This document shows positions 6,057-8,938 of a DNA stretch of 8,938 nucleotides, one piece after another. The translations under genes were made by a program, and so were the position numbers. Origin of the DNA: Bacillota bacterium. GTDB lineage: Bacteria > Bacillota > Clostridia > Clostridiales > Clostridiaceae. The DNA lies in assembly GCA_023427705.1 (NCBI GenBank), contig JAEZAL010000323.1, positions 1 to 8,938 of the forward strand, given 5' to 3'. Under the pieces are notes generated by a model. That model was not told where the DNA came from. It ran no database searches and saw nothing but the letters and a program-made list of their open reading frames with translations. Position 1 is the stretch's first letter. Every line of letters begins with the position of its first letter.

Positions 6057-7247
6057 TTACTTAGTATAATTATCAAAATAACCTTGAATAAATATAATAG
6101 GAGTTCCCTTATCTCCACTTCCTGAAGTTAAGTCAGATAATGATCCTATAAGATCAGTAAGTCTTCTTGGAGTAGTACCTTGTGATTCCATAGCTCCAAC
6201 TAAGTCTGATTCCTTATTTTTAATATATTCAGATATTGCATTTTTAAGTTCTTCGCCCTTTAAATCAGCAAAGTTATTATCAGCAAGGTATTTTAATTTA
6301 ATTTCATTTGGAGTACCATTTAATCCAGCTGTAAATGCTGGTGAAACAACAGGGTCAGCAAGTTCCCAAATCTTACCCACTGGGTCCTTAAAGGCTCCAT
6401 CTCCATAAATCATAACTTCAACATCTTTACCAGTCTTTTCTTTAAGAATAGCTTGTATATTATCAACAATTGGTTGACAGTTACGTGGGAATAATTTAAT
6501 AGTTTCTTCTGTTGATTTATTTGAACCTAATAAACCATAAGCTTCATTACATCCACTTCCATCAATAGATTCAGATAATATATTATCAAGACTATAAATT
6601 TTTTCTCCGCCATTTGCCTTTAATATTTTCTTAGTTCTAAATCTTGTATGAATGTCACAAGTAAGAACACTCTTTGTATAATTTAAGATAGTCTTAGGAT
6701 TATTTGAGAATATTACTTCACATTCAACACCATATTCTTCTACTAAAGACTTATAATAATCTATATAATCAACACCAGTAAAGGTATGCTTATTATATCC
6801 AAATAAATTACGGAAATCTTTTTCTGTTAAAACATCTGTCCAAGGATTAACACGCTTATCATCTAACATATCTATATCGACTAAGTGATTACCAACTTCA
6901 TCAGATGGATAACTTAGCATTAATACTATTTTCTTAGCTCCCTTTGCTATACCACGAAGGCAAATTGCAAAACGGTTACGACTTAATATAGGGAATATAA
7001 CTCCAATAGTATCATCACCAAATTTAGATTTAACATCCTTTGCAATATTATCTATAGAAGCATAATTTCCTTGAGCACGTGCAACTATTGATTCAGTTAC
7101 AGTAACTATATCCTTATCATTTATATTAAAACCTTCAGTTTCTGAAGCTTTAAGTACACTTTCTACAACTATATCTTCAATTTTATCTCCTTCTTTAATG
7201 ATTGGACAACGAAGACCTCTAACAACTGTACCAACAACTCTTTCCAA
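6057..7247 (-). CDS. coenzyme F420-0:L-glutamate ligase (CofE)-like protein, long clostridial form
   Basis: This 396-residue protein resembles CofE, the GTP-dependent ligase that adds gamma-linked glutamates to F420-0. The N-terminal 60 residues match the family pattern: GLRCPIIKEGD (11-21), then NDKDIVTVTESIVARAQG (43-60). A later block, YGDGAFKDPVGKIWELADP (281-299), and a C-terminal Gly/Ser-rich TTPRRLTDLIGSL segment complete it. It is far longer than typical archaeal CofE (about 250 residues), with extra sequence in the middle, and no other F420 genes are visible, so it may ligate an amino acid to a different substrate. The start codon is TTG (7245-7247 on the plus strand reads CAA), chosen because AGGAGA (7255-7260) is perfectly spaced, 7 bases away, and no nearby ATG exists. 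It is divergent from the LysR gene, its likely regulator. Confidence 0.8.
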   Translation of the reverse strand: MERVVGTVVRGLRCPIIKEGDKIEDIVVESVLKASETEGFNINDKDIVTVTESIVARAQGNYASIDNIAKDVKSKFGDDTIGVIFPILSRNRFAICLRGIAKGAKKIVLMLSYPSDEVGNHLVDIDMLDDKRVNPWTDVLTEKDFRNLFGYNKHTFTGVDYIDYYKSLVEEYGVECEVIFSNNPKTILNYTKSVLTCDIHTRFRTKKILKANGGEKIYSLDNILSESIDGSGCNEAYGLLGSNKSTEETIKLFPRNCQPIVDNIQAILKEKTGKDVEVMIYGDGAFKDPVGKIWELADPVVSPAFTAGLNGTPNEIKLKYLADNNFADLKGEELKNAISEYIKNKESDLVGAMESQGTTPRRLTDLIGSLSDLTSGSGDKGTPIIFIQGYFDNYTK

Positions 7248-7304
7248 AACAATCTCTCCTAACCATATAAATTATTTCCAAATTTTTAATACTCTTGTAA
7301 TATA

Positions 7305-7316
7305 CACTAATTAGTG
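7305..7316. promoter_or_regulatory. perfect 12-base palindrome, candidate LysR operator
   Basis: CACTAATTAGTG is a perfect palindrome in the 117-base gap between the divergent CofE-like and LysR genes. It occupies the position where the -35 box of the LysR promoter would fall relative to its -10, as expected for an autoregulatory site that also controls the divergent gene. Confidence 0.45.
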
Positions 7317-7332
7317 ATATAAGTAAAATAAA

Positions 7333-7338
7333 TATAAT
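7333..7338 (+). promoter_or_regulatory. -10 box of the LysR gene promoter
   Basis: A consensus TATAAT lies 26 bases before the LysR start codon. The -35 region at 16-17 base spacing (TTAGTG, 7311-7316) is poor and lies in the right half of the palindrome, which suggests dependence on or occlusion by a bound regulator. Confidence 0.45.
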
Positions 7339-7364
7339 GAATACGAGATATAAGGAGTACTTAT

Positions 7365-8246
7365 ATGATTACTAAATTAGATTTATATAAAGTATTTTGC
7401 CAGGTAGCAAAAAGCAAAAGTTTTTCTAAGGCTTCAAAGGAACTTTATATGACACAACCAGCAGTTAGCCAAGCTATAATGCAGCTAGAAAAAGAACTAG
7501 ATATTAGACTTTTTAATAGAACATCAAAGGGGGTATCTTTAACAAATGAAGGAAGCCTTTTGTTTGAATACGCCAATTCTGCAATAAGCTTAATAAATGT
7601 AGGAGAAGAAAAAATATTAGAATTTAAGAATTTAACAATGGGAGAATTAAAGATTGGTGCAGGAGATACTATATCTAAGTATTTTTTACTTCCGTACTTA
7701 GAAACCTTTCATAATAAATATCCTAATATTAAGTTTAAGATTATAAATGGTACAACCATAGAACTTTGTAGCTTAATTAAATCAGGAGAAATTGATATTG
7801 CAGTTTGCAATCTTCCAATTAAGGATTCTTCTTTAGAAATGATACCTTGTAGAGAGGTTAGAGATATTTTTGTTTGTGGAGAGAAGTATAAGGATTTAAT
7901 AAAGGAAAAGGTTTCATTAGAGGAAATGGTGCAATATCCTTTAATATTTCTAGAACCTAGTTCAAATTCAAGAAAGTATGTAGAAAAATTTATGATATCT
8001 AAAGGGATAAGAATATCTCCAGAGTTTGAACTTGGGTCCTTTGATCTTTTGTTAGAATTTGCAAAGATAAATCTAGGCATTGCCTGTGTAGTAAAGGAGT
8101 TTTCAAAGGACTACTTAGAAAAGGGATTACTTTATGAAGTTAATACTTCAGAGGAAATACCAAGTAGAAGTATAGGCGTATGCCATTTAAAGAGTGTACC
8201 ACTTTCATTAGCTTCTACAAAGTTTGTTGAGATATTAGAAGAATAA
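7365..8246 (+). CDS. LysR-type transcriptional regulator
   Basis: This 293-residue protein has the standard LysR length and layout. The N-terminal winged helix-turn-helix occupies about residues 4-62: LYKVFCQVAKSKSFSKAS, then MTQPAVSQAIMQLEKELDIRLF containing the recognition helix, then NRTSKGVSLTNEG. A linker helix follows (about 63-90), then a two-lobed periplasmic-binding-protein-like effector domain beginning at GELKIGAGDTIS (93-104) and containing the typical GEIDIAV (141-147) and, towards the end, LGIACVVKEF. The effector is unknown. AAGGAG is 7 bases before the ATG. It is transcribed away from the CofE-like gene across a 117-base gap carrying a palindrome, the classic arrangement for a LysR protein controlling its divergent neighbour and itself. 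No convincing terminator follows; transcription may end within the AT-rich 327-base gap. Confidence 0.95.
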   Translation: MITKLDLYKVFCQVAKSKSFSKASKELYMTQPAVSQAIMQLEKELDIRLFNRTSKGVSLTNEGSLLFEYANSAISLINVGEEKILEFKNLTMGELKIGAGDTISKYFLLPYLETFHNKYPNIKFKIINGTTIELCSLIKSGEIDIAVCNLPIKDSSLEMIPCREVRDIFVCGEKYKDLIKEKVSLEEMVQYPLIFLEPSSNSRKYVEKFMISKGIRISPEFELGSFDLLLEFAKINLGIACVVKEFSKDYLEKGLLYEVNTSEEIPSRSIGVCHLKSVPLSLASTKFVEILEE

Positions 8247-8289
8247 AAAAAGTGATTATTTAGAGCTTAATTTGCAGAAGTTCTATTTC

Positions 8290-8454
8290 TTATTTTTTAG
8301 GAAGAGGATCTAATACTGAAATACCACACAATATATTGCTTTCAACTAGTTCTGTTCCCTTATAATAATAATAGGAGACCTCCACAGACATAGGCTTTTC
8401 AGATAAATTATCTATGGTTTTATTATTCAATGAATTATAGTTGGTTATTAAATA
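8290..8454 (-). pseudogene. possible C-terminal remnant of an unidentified gene
   Basis: The minus strand is open for 54 codons, ending in TAA at 8290-8292, and its last third reads like real protein: SEKPMSVEVSYYYYKG, then TELVESNILCGISVLDPLPKK. Codon choice is varied and coding-like rather than AT-run noise. There is no ATG with a ribosome binding site; the only methionine (codon at 8389-8391) is internal to the plausible protein, and an in-frame stop (8455-8457) closes the frame upstream. I do not recognise the family. It may be a decayed gene tail or merely a chance open frame. Confidence 0.3.
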
Positions 8455-8514
8455 TTAGATAAGAGTATATGATAATAAGATAATAGGGCTAGATTAGGAT
8501 AGGCTGTATATAAA

Positions 8515-8523
8515 TGATATAAT
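8515..8523 (+). promoter_or_regulatory. extended -10 promoter of the EFR1-type gene
   Basis: TGATATAAT is a perfect extended -10 element 50 bases upstream of the start at 8574; a weak TTAGGA (8494-8499) lies at 18-base spacing in the -35 position. Confidence 0.5.
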
Positions 8524-8573
8524 ATTAAAGTAATTATAGAAGATTATTTTAATTGAAATATAAAGGAGAAAAA

Positions 8574-8938
8574 ATGAAAATTTATTATTTTACATCTACA
8601 GGAAATTTATTATATGTAGCTAAAAGAATAAAAGAAGGGGTAGGAGACTGTGAGTTAATTTCTATACCAAGGGCATTAAAAAATCAAGATTTTAATGTAG
8701 AAGATAATGTAATAGGGTTTGTATATCCAATACATTGTGGTTCACTACCTATAGTGGTAGAAGATTTTATATCTAAATTAAATATAAAAGATAAGCCATA
8801 TATCTTTGCAATAGGAGTAACTGGAGGGGGAAAGGCGAAAAAGAGTTTTTCGCACATTAATGAACTTTTAGGGGAAAAGGGTAAGATAAGTAATTACTTA
8901 TGTGTAAAATATATTTCTAACTATACAAGGGCAGGAAG
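8574..8938 (+). CDS. EFR1-type flavodoxin-domain protein, N-terminal part (3' end outside window)
   Basis: The frame is open from ATG 8574 to the right edge (121 complete codons plus two bases), with AAAGGAG about 8 bases upstream. The N-terminus KIYYFTSTGNLLYVAK carries the flavodoxin FMN-phosphate loop (TSTGN, residues 7-11), followed by VIGFVYPIHCGSLPIVVEDFI (second FMN-side strand and loop), IFAIGVTGGG (third strand and loop), and SNYTRAG near the edge. This pattern is typical of EFR1 family proteins, in which a flavodoxin-like domain is joined to a C-terminal 4Fe-4S ferredoxin domain; that domain would lie outside the window, so the fusion cannot be confirmed here. The probable role is cytoplasmic electron transfer with an unknown partner. 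Confidence 0.82.
   Translation, partial: MKIYYFTSTGNLLYVAKRIKEGVGDCELISIPRALKNQDFNVEDNVIGFVYPIHCGSLPIVVEDFISKLNIKDKPYIFAIGVTGGGKAKKSFSHINELLGEKGKISNYLCVKYISNYTRAG

Larger units (their letters stand above)
8247..8573. other. 327-base intergenic region without an intact gene
   Basis: This holds, from left to right, no clear terminator for the LysR gene, a minus-strand open stretch that looks like a decayed gene tail (8290-8454), a low-complexity segment rich in GATAA-like words (about 8457-8500), and the promoter and ribosome binding site of the downstream flavoprotein gene. No RNA gene or riboswitch structure is recognised. Confidence 0.6.

Noticed and set aside
7709..8080. Minus-strand open frame of 123 codons
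   Set aside because: Although long, it is entirely antisense to the LysR effector domain, which shows clear family features; no independent coding signal.
8262..8300. Possible terminator after the LysR gene
   Set aside because: A T-run is present at 8293-8298 but only 3-4 bp stems can form before it.
8455..8500. Short tandem-like GATAA words
   Set aside because: Spacing is irregular and the units are not identical; treated as low-complexity AT-rich DNA and not as a repeat array.

Overview
The window is strongly AT-rich, with A/T-ending codons throughout, purine-rich Shine-Dalgarno sequences and compact terminator hairpins. Together with the gene families (a DegV protein, a ROK kinase, a PTS IIB of the lactose/cellobiose class, an EFR1-type flavoprotein and a clostridial CofE-like ligase), this points to a low-GC Firmicute, most probably Clostridium in the broad sense. 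The species cannot be read from the sequence. I see no rRNA, tRNA, CRISPR array, insertion sequence or phage gene.

Layout: (1) 1-789 is the C-terminal part of a protein that begins left of the window; a Cys-Pro-Glu-Val motif suggests a FliB-like lysine-N-methylase. (2) 1007-1858 encodes a DegV-family lipid-binding protein and is closed by a strong terminator. (3) 2008-3402 encodes a polytopic membrane transporter with its own good promoter and terminator. (4) 3605-5988 is a three-gene unit: ROK sugar kinase, stand-alone PTS IIB, and a hormone-sensitive-lipase-type alpha/beta hydrolase. It starts at an extended -10 promoter overlapped by a cre-like sequence and ends at a terminator that probably works in both directions. 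(5) 6057-7247 (minus strand) is a long CofE-like ligase that starts at TTG. It is divergent from (6) a LysR-type regulator at 7365-8246, and a perfect 12-base palindrome lies between them. (7) 8247-8573 has no intact gene but holds a minus-strand open stretch that looks like the tail of a decayed gene. (8) 8574-8938 is the start of an EFR1-type flavodoxin-domain protein cut by the right edge.

How the genes may work together: the kinase, IIB and hydrolase have short gaps and share one terminator, so they probably act on one carbohydrate. A reasonable inference is uptake or phosphotransfer, sugar phosphorylation and removal of an ester group, but no IIA or IIC component is present and the substrate is unknown. 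The LysR protein is the obvious candidate regulator of the CofE-like gene. The most unusual parts are the kinase/orphan-IIB/esterase unit and the CofE-like enzyme in an organism type not known for coenzyme F420. Neither amounts to a proven new system from sequence alone.
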